A stretch of 39,894 nucleotides of DNA, taken from Bacteroidota bacterium (GTDB lineage: Bacteria > Chloroflexota > Anaerolineae > Aggregatilineales > Phototrophicaceae). This document shows, in pieces, positions 16,825 to 24,531 of this stretch (within the stretch, counting starts at the first letter, position 1; each line of letters starts with the position of its first letter). Position numbers and translations under genes: made by a program. The stretch lies in NCBI GenBank assembly GCA_027492915.1, contig JAPUDW010000391.1:1-39894 (forward strand), written 5' to 3'. The notes beneath the pieces are model-generated. The model ran no database searches and was not told the DNA's origin. It was given only the letters and a program-made list of their open reading frames with translations.

Positions 16825-16946
16825 CAGCATGTCCTTCAGGTTACCTGTTCTGTACAGGCAGAATGTCTGTGCTAAACTTACACCCGTAGTGATCATTTGG
16901 TGCATGATACAAGTCAAGACTCATAGTAATTGAATGCATATTGTAG

Positions 16947-16966
16947 GGAGGAGGCGTGCCTCCTCC
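16947..16966. repeat. Perfect G/C-rich palindrome, REP-like
   Basis: GGAGGAGGC and GCCTCCTCC form a 9-bp perfect stem with only GT between the arms, preceded by TTGTA and followed by CGTGT-like sequence (CCGTGTTTC). It sits between the divergent TPR and mutY genes. It has no T run, and its form is that of dispersed REP-type palindromes. A related palindrome lies at 18215-18227. Confidence 0.55.
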
Positions 16967-17046
16967 GTGTTTCAAATTCACACCCATTACTTACTTTGCA
17001 ACCACTACCTTTACGCCACTTATTCAATAATGATTGCGAGTACACC

Positions 17047-18120
17047 ATGACATTTCAAAAAGATTTACTCGCTTGGTATGACCAAAATGCCGCTCCGCTG
17101 CCGTGGCGTGAAAATCACGATGCTTATCGCGTTTGGCTTTCGGAAATTATGCTCCAACAAACACAGGTCGAAACCGTAATTCCCTATTTCGACCGCTTCT
17201 TGCAGGCATTCCCTACCGTGCATGATCTGGCTGCCGCTCCACTTGATCACGTCCTCAAGCTGTGGGAAGGCTTAGGTTATTATAGCCGCGCCCGTAATTT
17301 ACACCAAGCCGCGCAGCAGGTTTCGCAGACGCTTGGGGGGCAGTTCCCACAAACCGTCGAAGGCTTACTAGCGTTACCCGGTATCGGTCGTTATACCGCC
17401 GGTGCGATTTCCAGTATCGCCTTCGGGCAGGTGGCACCGCTGCTCGATGGCAACGTCATTCGGGTATTCGCCCGTTTGACCGACCTTGAAGCCGATGTGA
17501 CCGGGCAAAAAGTTAAAGATACCCTCTGGAAATTGGCGGAAGAGTGGCTTGACCATGACCGCCCCGGTGACTACAACCAATCGTTGATGGAACTCGGTCG
17601 CGTGGTTTGCAAACCGCGTTCACCCTCGTGCGCCGTGTGTCCGATCAGCCCATACTGCAAAGCCTTCGCCAACGGCACACAGAACGAACGCCCTGTTAAA
17701 AAACGCAAAGCGCCAACCCCGCATTATGACGTGGCGGCCGGTATGGTGTGGAATGAGGCGGGGCAGGTACTCATCGCCCAGCGCCCGCTGGATGGCTTAC
17801 TCGGCGGCTTGTGGGAATTCCCCGGTGGTAAGCAGGAAAGCGGCGAAACCTTACCCGAATGTTTGCGCCGCGAACTGCGCGAGGAACTAGCAATCGAGGT
17901 TGAAGTCAGCGAACTGTTTGCCGTTGTTCAACATGGCTTCACCCATTTCAAAATTACGCTCCATGCTTTTACCTGTCGCTTTGTCAGCGGCGAACCGCAA
18001 GCCATCGGTGTGCGCGATTGGGCGTGGGTCACACCTGCCGAACTCAGCCGCTACAGCTTTGGCAAGGCCGACCGTCAAGTGATCGACGCGCTGGAAAGTC
18101 GTGGACGCATGTTGTTTTAG
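17047..18120 (+). CDS. mutY: A/G-specific adenine glycosylase MutY with C-terminal Nudix domain
   Basis: A 357-residue base-excision repair enzyme that removes adenine opposite 8-oxoguanine. Visible features are Glu33 in LSEIMLQQTQV, the helix-hairpin-helix LPGIGRYTAGAIS (109-121), Asp134 in LLDGNVIRVFAR and the 4Fe-4S loop Cys188, Cys195, Cys198, Cys204 (C-x6-C-x2-C-x5-C). The C-terminal domain (225-357) recognises 8-oxoG in the usual MutY. Here it also keeps nearly all residues of a catalytic Nudix box (Gly261, Glu267, Arg275, Glu276, Glu279, Glu280), with only the late Gly changed to Ala282. The ATG at 17047 gives the standard N-terminus; the frame extends upstream without a better start. 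It is the first plus-strand gene and appears monocistronic. Confidence 0.96.
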   Translation: MTFQKDLLAWYDQNAAPLPWRENHDAYRVWLSEIMLQQTQVETVIPYFDRFLQAFPTVHDLAAAPLDHVLKLWEGLGYYSRARNLHQAAQQVSQTLGGQFPQTVEGLLALPGIGRYTAGAISSIAFGQVAPLLDGNVIRVFARLTDLEADVTGQKVKDTLWKLAEEWLDHDRPGDYNQSLMELGRVVCKPRSPSCAVCPISPYCKAFANGTQNERPVKKRKAPTPHYDVAAGMVWNEAGQVLIAQRPLDGLLGGLWEFPGGKQESGETLPECLRRELREELAIEVEVSELFAVVQHGFTHFKITLHAFTCRFVSGEPQAIGVRDWAWVTPAELSRYSFGKADRQVIDALESRGRMLF

Positions 18121-18197
18121 TTTTGAAGTGTCAAATGTTTAAAATGGTCTAGTTATTGCCCTAAAGGATTTCCTTCGGTCGCATATTTTGCAATAAA

Positions 18198-18303
18198 CCC
18201 GCTGAAATGGCGGGCGGGACGCTCCCGTGTATCCGCCGAATTGTCATTTTGTGTTGGCGGGAATGAGAGAGCAAGGCGCTGAAATGACACACTTTCGGCG
18301 GAT
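18198..18303. other. Cluster of three stem-loops in a 470-bp gap without genes
   Basis: The gap 18121-18591 has no convincing gene. It holds CCCGC/GCGGG (18198-18214), CGGGA/TCCCG (18215-18227) and a larger hairpin with outer arms ATCCGCCGAA (18231-18240) and TTCGGCGGAT (18294-18303). Inside the larger hairpin is a second stem of TGTCATTT with AAATGACA. The rest of the gap (18304-18591) is AT-rich and probably carries the promoter of the following WD40 gene; I could not place it. Could be a repeat element or a structured RNA. Confidence 0.5.
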
Positions 18304-18591
18304 TACTCCCGTACAACCACCGCTGTGCAATATGTTCGCTGCTGCTGTTGTTGCTGCAAAAGCTGATAGCTATTCGTCAAGGCAAATGCAGGATTACACA
18401 TTGAGAGAAAATGCGACATTTTTAACATTATGATATTGTAGCACAAAAATTCTGATTTGGTGGTTTGAATTTTCAAACCTTTTAATCTATGTATCAGTTT
18501 AATTTCGGCTGTACGATAGGTGTGAAGCTGTTGGTACATTGGCTGCCATCGGTTCTTAAGCTCATTCATAAATAGCAGGGATCGGAACCGC

Positions 18592-19655
18592 ATGCATAAA
18601 TCAAAAAAGCATCATCGTGGATCTTGGGCTATAACTGCTTCCTGTTTAATAGTCGTCAGCTTTTTCTGTCGTTCCGTTGAGGCAGAATCCAACGTTCCAC
18701 ACTATGGAATTGATCCCGTAAGTCATATAGCTTATGTTGAACTCAATCGACCTGATTGGCTATATGCCGAGATTGATATACGTCCAGATAGCCGAGAATT
18801 CATTGTTAGTAATGATTCGGGAGTGGGTGAAATTTATGATCTAGATTTTCAATTGGTTGGCTCATTAAGGGGGCATACTGACGATATTTTGTCCCTAGCA
18901 TGGTCGCCCAACGAAAATGTTATTGCGACTGGCAGTGCAGATAAGACGGTACGCGTTTGGGATGTAGCAGCGCTTTCGACTTTTTACAATCTGCACCATA
19001 GCGGGGAAGTCATTGAACTTGCATGGAGTCCTGATGGAACAAAGCTGGCAACAGTTGAATCGGTGATTGTAGGAAATAACTCTGAAGGTCATTTATTCAC
19101 GGATGACATTTTGCGTATTTGGGACTTAAATGGGAAGGAACTGAGCAGATTTAATTTCCACAATAGCGGCACTTCTTTGGATTGGAATCCAGATGGCAGC
19201 TTCATTGCCGGTTCAGGTAGTGTGACATCACTCGGCAGTTCGGTTCTTATATGGGATGCAGAAACTTTAGCGGTTGTAAAAACTTTTCCGAGCGCATGGT
19301 CTGCTATCCTGCCGTCGATTGGAGTCCTGACGGCAGTAAAATTGCTTATGGTGTAGTTGATGTTGAAGCTGCCGTATTTATTATTGATTCGGAAACTGGA
19401 CAATATATTAATTCGATGCCTTCATCTGGTACGATCACATCCTTAGCATGGAATCCTTTAAGCAATAAATTAGCTAGAGGAACTCTCGCTATTTCCAATA
19501 TTGAGATCCTCGATTTAACTACTGATTATTCTATACAACTTAGTGGCTATGATGGCATAGTTCGCTCATTAGTGTGGAGTAAGGATGGTTCTTATTTAAT
19601 TGGCGGTAGCACAGAGGGAACAATCCGTATTTGGGATATACGTAACGTATTCTGA
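18592..19655 (+). pseudogene. Secreted WD40-repeat protein, frameshifted
   Basis: The N-terminal frame (from 18592) has a signal peptide (residues 8-31, ending SVEA) and WD40 blades such as LRGHTDDILSLAWSPNENVIATGSADKTVRVWD and VIELAWSPDGTKLATVES. It breaks off into non-WD sequence and stops at 19356. From about 19290 the next frame continues the propeller with PAVDWSPDGSKIAYG and ends SLVWSKDGSYLIGGSTEGTIRIWDIRNVF at 19655. The shift is -1, near the runs AAAAA and TTTT at 19278-19287. It is either a true mutation or a sequencing slip; a programmed shift is not supported by a standard slippery heptamer. The gene is AT-rich compared with mutY and lysC. Intact it would be a secreted propeller of about 354 residues. 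Confidence 0.82.
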
Positions 19656-19722
19656 ATCAAAAGCGGTGAACTTTCGCCCACCGCTTCCATTAGACATTTA
19701 ACCTTGAACGTTTAACCAGCCC

Positions 19723-20985
19723 TTATCGCACGGTAAACGTACAGCTTCCCGACTCGCTCGGTCGGTTGGTGCCGGGGCCGAACATATCATACCCATCGGT
19801 GATCTGGGCATTCCACGTCACATTGTAAGAGATCGTGTGTTGTCCCGCGCTTAACGGACCCGAAGGCACGTACCAGTAGATATAGTAGTTTCCATCGTTA
19901 CCCTGCCGGACGGAACTGGCAAACTCGCGCCAATTGTCCAGCGCTTTACCGTCCAGCTTGACATCATAGACAACGCTGTCAAGGTGCTGCTGCATCAGAT
20001 TGCGATCTTTAACATACCAGCTCCAGAACACGTCAATCGTCGCGCCGGTTAGCAAGTTGGTTGGGGCGGGTCGTCCGAATACGCGGTTATCGCAGTAGGC
20101 CAGTACATCCACACCAGTTTGGCTGCCGCTGTTGCCCTCACTGCCCGATCCGCCGGTCGTCGTGCTGCCGCCCGCTGATGGGGTAAACGTCACACCCACG
20201 AATGGGATTTCCGGCGTGGCGGTGTCCGCGCCCAGCGGTGTAAAGCTCGGTGTAATCGTCGGTAGTGCCATCGCAGTTGCCGTTTGCTCAATCGCGTTCA
20301 CGTCAATGACTGGCAGCGGTGGTAAGGTCGCATCGCCCGATAGGGTACTGGTCGCGTCACTTGCGCTGCCAACCACGGTTGGCGTGACAATCGAACGCGG
20401 TGGTGTCGGCGTAACCGTGCCGCCACCCAAAACTGCCGTGGGCAATAGGGTACCCTGTGCCAGCGCGGTCAAATCCGGTGAGGGCGTAGCCGTTGGGAAG
20501 TCGGTGGGCATCGGGTTCAAGCGCACCAAGGTGGCTGCAATCCAGCCTTCGCGTCCGTCTTCCATGCGGATGTTGAACCACTTACCGTCCGGGCTGGTCG
20601 CGAGTACTTGCACGCCTGTTCCCGGTGTCAGGGCCACAATTGCGCTCGAACCCACGCTTGGCCCCTGCCGCACATTGACTGTTTCCAGTGAGGCCACGAT
20701 ACCGGTTTGCACAGGTGTAGAGCTGGCAGTCGGTGTGTCGCTCGGCGTGGGCGAAATCGGCGTTTCCGATGGGGTCAGGGTAAAAGTCGGCAGTGGTGTG
20801 CGAGATGGCACCGGAGTCGCCGTAAAGCGCGGTGTCAAAGTTACTAGGGGCGGCAATGTCAAGGTTGGCACCCCCACACTTTGCTCGCTCGGTGTGTTGG
20901 TGGTGCAGGCCGCCATCAGCATCATCAAGAGGCCGCTGACCATAAATGTATATCGTGATTTGAAGGTGTAGTTTCCCAAACGCAT
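19723..20985 (-). CDS. Lipoprotein with Thr/Pro-rich linkers and SH3b domain
   Basis: A 420-residue exported lipoprotein. The signal sequence ends in LMMLMAAC, a lipobox with the lipidated Cys. Long linkers rich in Thr, Pro and Ser (LTPRFTATPVPSRTPLPTFT) flank a bacterial SH3 domain at about 100-160 (VNVRQGPSVGSSAIVALTPG, GKWFNIRMEDGREGWIAATLV), which often binds cell-wall peptides. The last 120 residues form a separate beta-rich domain (IDVFWSWYVKDRNLMQQHLD, SAGQHTISYNVTWN) that I do not recognise. The start at 20985 is the first ATG; a GTG at 20997 is possible. It is monocistronic, convergent with the WD40 gene and divergent from lysC. Role: envelope or cell-wall attachment, by inference. 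Confidence 0.85.
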   Translation of the reverse strand: MRLGNYTFKSRYTFMVSGLLMMLMAACTTNTPSEQSVGVPTLTLPPLVTLTPRFTATPVPSRTPLPTFTLTPSETPISPTPSDTPTASSTPVQTGIVASLETVNVRQGPSVGSSAIVALTPGTGVQVLATSPDGKWFNIRMEDGREGWIAATLVRLNPMPTDFPTATPSPDLTALAQGTLLPTAVLGGGTVTPTPPRSIVTPTVVGSASDATSTLSGDATLPPLPVIDVNAIEQTATAMALPTITPSFTPLGADTATPEIPFVGVTFTPSAGGSTTTGGSGSEGNSGSQTGVDVLAYCDNRVFGRPAPTNLLTGATIDVFWSWYVKDRNLMQQHLDSVVYDVKLDGKALDNWREFASSVRQGNDGNYYIYWYVPSGPLSAGQHTISYNVTWNAQITDGYDMFGPGTNRPSESGSCTFTVR

Positions 20986-21088
20986 AAATCCAACCACTAA
21001 TACGCTGTTAGAACCTCACACAATGTAGCAGCAAACCGTTTATAACGCAAAGTCTATGAGCCAGCGTAGGCTAATCGTCAGAATTTCC

Positions 21089-21117
21089 TTGACAGCATTT
21101 CACAAACGCGCTAACCT
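21089..21117 (+). promoter_or_regulatory. Predicted promoter of the lysC leader
   Basis: TTGACA (21089-21094), a perfect -35 box, is followed after 17 bases by TAACCT (21112-21117) as a weaker -10. A start of transcription near 21124 would give a leader of about 190 bases before lysC. Confidence 0.65.
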
Positions 21118-21143
21118 AGATGCTGTAAATCAGGAGAAATCTT

Positions 21144-21230
21144 GTGAATCTGCGAATTACTGGCATGATGACTATGGGTATGATGACTACTCGGCACATA
21201 AGTGCAAGAGGGGTTTTCCGTCTGTCCTGA
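21144..21230 (+). CDS. Met/Thr-rich leader peptide of lysC (candidate)
   Basis: A 28-codon ORF, too short for normal gene finding, starts with GTG seven bases after AGGAG. Its product has the dense run ITGMMTMGMMTT at residues 5-16: five Met, four Thr and one Ile in twelve residues. It ends at TGA 21228-21230. Met, Thr and Ile are made from aspartate, and aspartokinase, the enzyme encoded directly downstream, is the first step of that route. The position between a promoter and an intrinsic terminator, and the amino-acid bias, are those of attenuation leader peptides such as ThrL. There is no Lys codon. I know of no named family for this peptide; its function is inferred. Confidence 0.8.
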   Translation: MNLRITGMMTMGMMTTRHISARGVFRLS

Positions 21231-21287
21231 GCCAGCCAGTCAAGGTGTGCAAACAGAAGCGTGTGGAAACCCCACACGCTTTTTTTA
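21194..21287 (+). promoter_or_regulatory. Candidate transcription attenuator of lysC: antiterminator and terminator
   Basis: GGGGTTTTCC (21210-21219) inside the leader peptide can pair with GGAAACCCC (21265-21273), which is the loop and part of both arms of the terminator. This gives nine pairs with one bulged T, and excludes the terminator. A small hairpin GCAC-ATAA-GTGC (21194-21205) precedes it and could act as a pause site. A ribosome stalled at the Met/Thr codons (21165-21191) would leave the upstream strand free; one that reaches the stop at 21228 would cover it. The geometry fits ribosome-mediated attenuation. Confidence 0.7.
21257..21287 (+). terminator. Intrinsic terminator in the lysC leader
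   Basis: AGCGTGTGG (21258-21266) and CCACACGCT (21272-21280) form a perfect 9-bp stem with a 5-base loop, followed directly by a run of seven T. It ends 26 bases before the lysC start codon, so it would stop transcription before the gene rather than after one. Confidence 0.92.
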
Positions 21288-21312
21288 TTCAATCTACCAA
21301 GGATCATCTGCA

Positions 21313-22731
21313 ATGAAGACCATCACCATGAAGTTTGGGGGAACATCGGTTGGCAGTCCCGAAGCGATTGCCAATTTGGTGAATATCGTCAAGGAGTGTC
21401 GTGAAGAAGGCAACCGCGTCATTGTGGTGGTTTCTGCGATGTCCGGCGTGACTGACCAGCTTCTAAACTCGGCTAAAATGGCCGCCTCCGGTAATAAGTG
21501 GGGCTACTTGTCTACCGCCGAAAAACTTCGTGACCGCCATGAAGATACGTTGAACATTCTCGTTACCCCTGGTGCGGTGCGCGAAAAAACCTTTAGTCAG
21601 GTCAAGTCGCTGTTGGAAGAATATGTCGAGAGTTGCCATGCTGTTAGTATCCTTGGTGAAGAAACCCCTCGCATTTCGGATGCCATTGTTGCCTATGGTG
21701 AACGCCTCAGCAGCCGCATCGTATCGGCGGCTCTCAAATCACGCGGCATCGAGTCGGCGGCTTATGATGCTGGCGATTTTATTGTGACCGACGACCGTTT
21801 TCAAAATGCATCCCCCCTATGGGACGAAACCCAATCACGTATCGACGGCAAATTAGTCCCCGCGTTAGTAGAAGGCATTACGCCAGTCATCACCGGTTTT
21901 ATCGGTGCTACTCGCACCGGTACCATCACCACGTTAGGGCGCGGCGGTAGCGATTACAGTGGTGCGATTTTCGCGGCTGGTACCAACAGTGATGAATTGG
22001 TTATCTGGACCGATGTGGATGGTGTGATGACCACCGATCCGCGTGTCGATAAGCGCGCGCGTGTGCTGCCCTATGTGTCCTATCAAGAAGTCGGCGAGCT
22101 GGCTTTCTACGGTGCCAAGGTACTTCACCCCAAAACGGTTCAGCCTGTCCTCGACAAAGCCATTCCCATCCGTGTCCGTAACACCTTTAACCCCACATAC
22201 CCCGGCACACTGATTGGCGAGATGGGTGAGCCGAGTGCAACCGTTATTAAAGCCGTCACCAGCATCAAGCGCGTCAGCCTGCTAACTGTCAGTGGTAAAG
22301 GTATGATCGGCGTACCCGGTATCGCCGGACGCACCTTCCATGCGACGGCCAGCGCAGGCGCAAGTATCCTGATGATTTCACAGTCCTCATCCGAACAAAG
22401 CTTTTGCTTTCTGGTAACCGATGGCACGGCAGACGCGGTGAAAGAGTCAATTGAAATACAGCTTGCGGCAGAAATCGAAACCCGCGACATCGACCGCGTG
22501 GACATCCGTAATGATGTTGTGATTATTACGGCTGTGGGCGCAGGTATGAGCGGTACCCCCGGTGTTGCGGGGCGGGTATTTTCGACGATGGGCGATCACC
22601 ACATCAATGTCGTGGCGATTGCACAGGGTTCGTCTGAATGCAGTATATCGTTCGTGGTTGCCGAGTCTGACCTCGAACGTGCGGTAATTGCCCTCCATGA
22701 TCTCGCGCTTGAATCCGTTCCGACCGAATGA
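21313..22731 (+). CDS. lysC: Aspartate kinase (ThrA-type regulatory domains)
   Basis: A 472-residue enzyme that phosphorylates aspartate, the first step toward Lys, Met, Thr and Ile. The N-terminal kinase domain starts with MKTITMKFGGTSVGS. It also has GFIGATRTGTITTLGRGGSDYSG, which holds the phosphate-binding and aspartate-binding residues, and VIWTDVDGVMTTDPR. Two C-terminal ACT domains follow (residues about 320-390 and 400-472): GMIGVPGIAGRTFHATASAGASILMISQSSSEQ and GMSGTPGVAGRVFSTMGDHHINVVAIAQGSSE. Their form is closest to ThrA-type kinases that respond to Thr. No homoserine dehydrogenase is fused. The ATG at 21313 was chosen because it gives the family N-terminus; a GTG at 21202 would read through the terminator. 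It overlaps the next gene by ATGA. Confidence 0.97.
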   Translation: MKTITMKFGGTSVGSPEAIANLVNIVKECREEGNRVIVVVSAMSGVTDQLLNSAKMAASGNKWGYLSTAEKLRDRHEDTLNILVTPGAVREKTFSQVKSLLEEYVESCHAVSILGEETPRISDAIVAYGERLSSRIVSAALKSRGIESAAYDAGDFIVTDDRFQNASPLWDETQSRIDGKLVPALVEGITPVITGFIGATRTGTITTLGRGGSDYSGAIFAAGTNSDELVIWTDVDGVMTTDPRVDKRARVLPYVSYQEVGELAFYGAKVLHPKTVQPVLDKAIPIRVRNTFNPTYPGTLIGEMGEPSATVIKAVTSIKRVSLLTVSGKGMIGVPGIAGRTFHATASAGASILMISQSSSEQSFCFLVTDGTADAVKESIEIQLAAEIETRDIDRVDIRNDVVIITAVGAGMSGTPGVAGRVFSTMGDHHINVVAIAQGSSECSISFVVAESDLERAVIALHDLALESVPTE

Positions 22732-23348
22732 ATGGGGTGACGCCGCGAACGCTGACACTGCCCGTCAAGCCCATGATTGTAGAACCTGTGACGCTTGATG
22801 GGCAGCACGTCCGGTTAGAACCATTGACGCAAGAGCATTACAGTGGCTTGTGTGAAAATGTGATGGGCGACGATATTTGGCGTTGGATTTTTACGCCTGT
22901 CAATGATACTGCTGACATGCGTAAGTTTGTGGAAAAAGCGTTGACGCTTAGTACAGAAGGCAGCATTTTGCCCTTCGTGACCATTTACAAACCTGAGAAC
23001 TGTATCGTTGGGACAACCCGATACCTGAATATCGACAAGAGTCATCATTCGATGGAAATTGGCACCACCGTTATCGGGAAGCGTTGGCAGCGTACGGTTG
23101 TGAATAGCGAAGCGAAGTATTTGATGCTGCGCCAAGCGTTTGAAGTCTGGGGCTGTCTGAGGGTGCAGCTTCAAACTGATGCGCTGCAATCGCAGAATGC
23201 TATTTTGCGGTTGGGCGCGACTCAAGAAGGTGTTCTTCGCAATCATCGGATTTGTGCGGATGGTCGCTTGCGTGACACCATTCTGTTCGGCATTACCGAT
23301 GAGGACTGGAGGGCTGTTAAACTTAATCTCGAAGCGAAATTAGCCTAG
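22728..23348 (+). CDS. GNAT acetyltransferase (RimJ/RimL-like)
   Basis: A 206-residue acetyltransferase of the GNAT fold. The start of the domain, LDGQHVRLEPLTQEHYSGL, and the order WRWIFTPVNDT, IVGTTRYLNIDKSHHSMEIG, WQRTVVNSEAKYLMLRQAFE, LRVQLQTDALQSQNAILRLGATQEGVLRNH match the RimJ/RimL type, which acetylates protein N-termini or small amines with acetyl-CoA. The ATG overlaps the lysC stop (ATGA), so it is translationally coupled; an alternative ATG at 22773 (MIVEPVTL) gives a more typical N-terminus. A stem-loop follows. A link with aspartate-family metabolism is suggested only by position. Confidence 0.87.
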   Translation: MNGVTPRTLTLPVKPMIVEPVTLDGQHVRLEPLTQEHYSGLCENVMGDDIWRWIFTPVNDTADMRKFVEKALTLSTEGSILPFVTIYKPENCIVGTTRYLNIDKSHHSMEIGTTVIGKRWQRTVVNSEAKYLMLRQAFEVWGCLRVQLQTDALQSQNAILRLGATQEGVLRNHRICADGRLRDTILFGITDEDWRAVKLNLEAKLA

Positions 23349-23380
23349 CCCTCTTTCAATCAACTGTTGAAAAAGGGCTA
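23346..23380. terminator. Stem-loop between convergent genes, probable bidirectional terminator
   Basis: TAGCCCTCTTTCAA (23346-23359) pairs with TTGAAAAAGGGCTA (23367-23380), with one mismatch in 14 and a 7-base loop. It lies between the ends of the GNAT gene (plus) and the aminotransferase gene (minus). T runs are short on both sides, so strength is uncertain. Confidence 0.6.
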
Positions 23381-23394
23381 CGCCTTTAGGTGTG

Positions 23395-24531
23395 TTAGAG
23401 CTTTAGGATGGTTTGCAAACCGGACAGTAAGGTTTCGAGGTCGTTCGAGGTGTTATAGCCTTGGAATGACACACGAACAGCCTTCCAACCGTTCCAATCA
23501 ATTTGTGGGATTTCGATGCGGAATTCATCGTACAACCGCTTCTTGATCTCATTTACATCGCTGTCCGCCGGAATGGGGCACATCACCATCTGCGAGAACC
23601 ATTCTTCGCTATCCGGCGAAACGACAGGCATTCCCGTCATCGCGCTGATTTGCTTCCGTGCTTCACGCGCGAGTTCGTGGCAGGTCGCCCGTACCTGCGC
23701 CCAGTTATTATCCTCAAAGAATTTAATCGCTGCTGGCACGCTCAAAAATGCCGAAATATCGCGCGTCCCCTGCCACTGGTTTTGGGCAACGAATGACGGG
23801 TCTGTCCAACCGTGGCTGATGACCAACGGTTCAATCATGCTCTGGATGTTCTTACGGGCATGGAAGAAAGCACAGCCCTTGGGTGCGCACAACCACTTAT
23901 GCAGGTTGCCGGAATAGAAATCGGCGTCAATATCGGTCAGGTCTAATGGGATTTGCCCCGGCACATGGGCACCATCGACAATCGACATAATACCCGCTTC
24001 ACGCGCACGCCGGACAATTTCCTTGACGGGGAAAATGAGCGCGGTGGGCGAGGTAATGTGGCTGATGTAAATGACTTTTGTTTTCGGTGTGACACCTTGC
24101 CAGAATTGCTCGACAAAGGCTTCGTGGGTCGTGACAGGTAAGGGCATCGGATAGTTGATGTACTTTGCGCCGGTTTTCTGGCAGACGAACGCCCATGTGT
24201 TGTTGAGCGCACCGTACTCATGGTTGGTCGTCAGGATTTCGTCGCCGGGTTCCAATTTCAGCGACCGGATGACGGTGTTCAAACCTAGTGTTGCGTTTGG
24301 CACGAATACCAGGTCATCTTTGTCTGCGTTCAGGAATTTACCCAGCGCTTCTTTCGCTTCGGTAATCATCGTATCGTGCCGCCGCCCTAAGAACTCGACA
24401 GGCTGCCATTCGAGGTCGCGTTGGAACTGTTGATAAACGTCAAACACCGGTTTCGGGCAGGCACCGAATGAACCGTGATTGAGGTAAGTCACTGATGGGT
24501 CGAGCAGAAATTGGTCTTTAAGTGTTGTCAC
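23395..24531 (-). CDS. Class V aminotransferase, isopenicillin-N-epimerase-like
   Basis: A 378-residue PLP enzyme of fold type I. The N-terminus TYLNHGSFGACPKPV is typical of the CefD/isopenicillin-N-epimerase-like branch. PLP contacts are visible: NATLGLNTVI for the phosphate, Asp186 in SIVDGAHVPGQ for the pyridine nitrogen, and Lys212 in SGNLHKWLCAPKGC as the Schiff-base lysine. GTRDISAFLSVP is the conserved loop of the dimer partner. The family includes racemases/epimerases, cysteine desulfurase-like and lyase enzymes; the specific reaction cannot be given. Its ATG overlaps the stop of the upstream methyltransferase (ATGA), so the two are coupled and may act on the same compound. Confidence 0.88.
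   Translation of the reverse strand: MTTLKDQFLLDPSVTYLNHGSFGACPKPVFDVYQQFQRDLEWQPVEFLGRRHDTMITEAKEALGKFLNADKDDLVFVPNATLGLNTVIRSLKLEPGDEILTTNHEYGALNNTWAFVCQKTGAKYINYPMPLPVTTHEAFVEQFWQGVTPKTKVIYISHITSPTALIFPVKEIVRRAREAGIMSIVDGAHVPGQIPLDLTDIDADFYSGNLHKWLCAPKGCAFFHARKNIQSMIEPLVISHGWTDPSFVAQNQWQGTRDISAFLSVPAAIKFFEDNNWAQVRATCHELAREARKQISAMTGMPVVSPDSEEWFSQMVMCPIPADSDVNEIKKRLYDEFRIEIPQIDWNGWKAVRVSFQGYNTSNDLETLLSGLQTILKL

Noticed and set aside
18303..18593. Minus-strand ORF of 96 codons with a polyglutamine run
   Set aside because: The Gln run comes from CTG/TTG repeats in non-coding DNA; no ribosome site, no family and AT-rich non-coding character.
19270..19300. Programmed -1 frameshift
   Set aside because: No X XXY YYZ heptamer in the correct phase and no clear downstream stimulatory structure; mutation or sequencing error fits better.
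20132..20971. Long plus-strand ORF of 279 codons
   Set aside because: It is the antisense of the Thr/Pro-rich lipoprotein; the low-complexity codons of that gene create an open frame without family features.
21202..21312. N-terminal extension of aspartokinase from a GTG at 21202
   Set aside because: It would translate through the intrinsic terminator and adds a non-conserved segment before the family start MKTITMKFGG.
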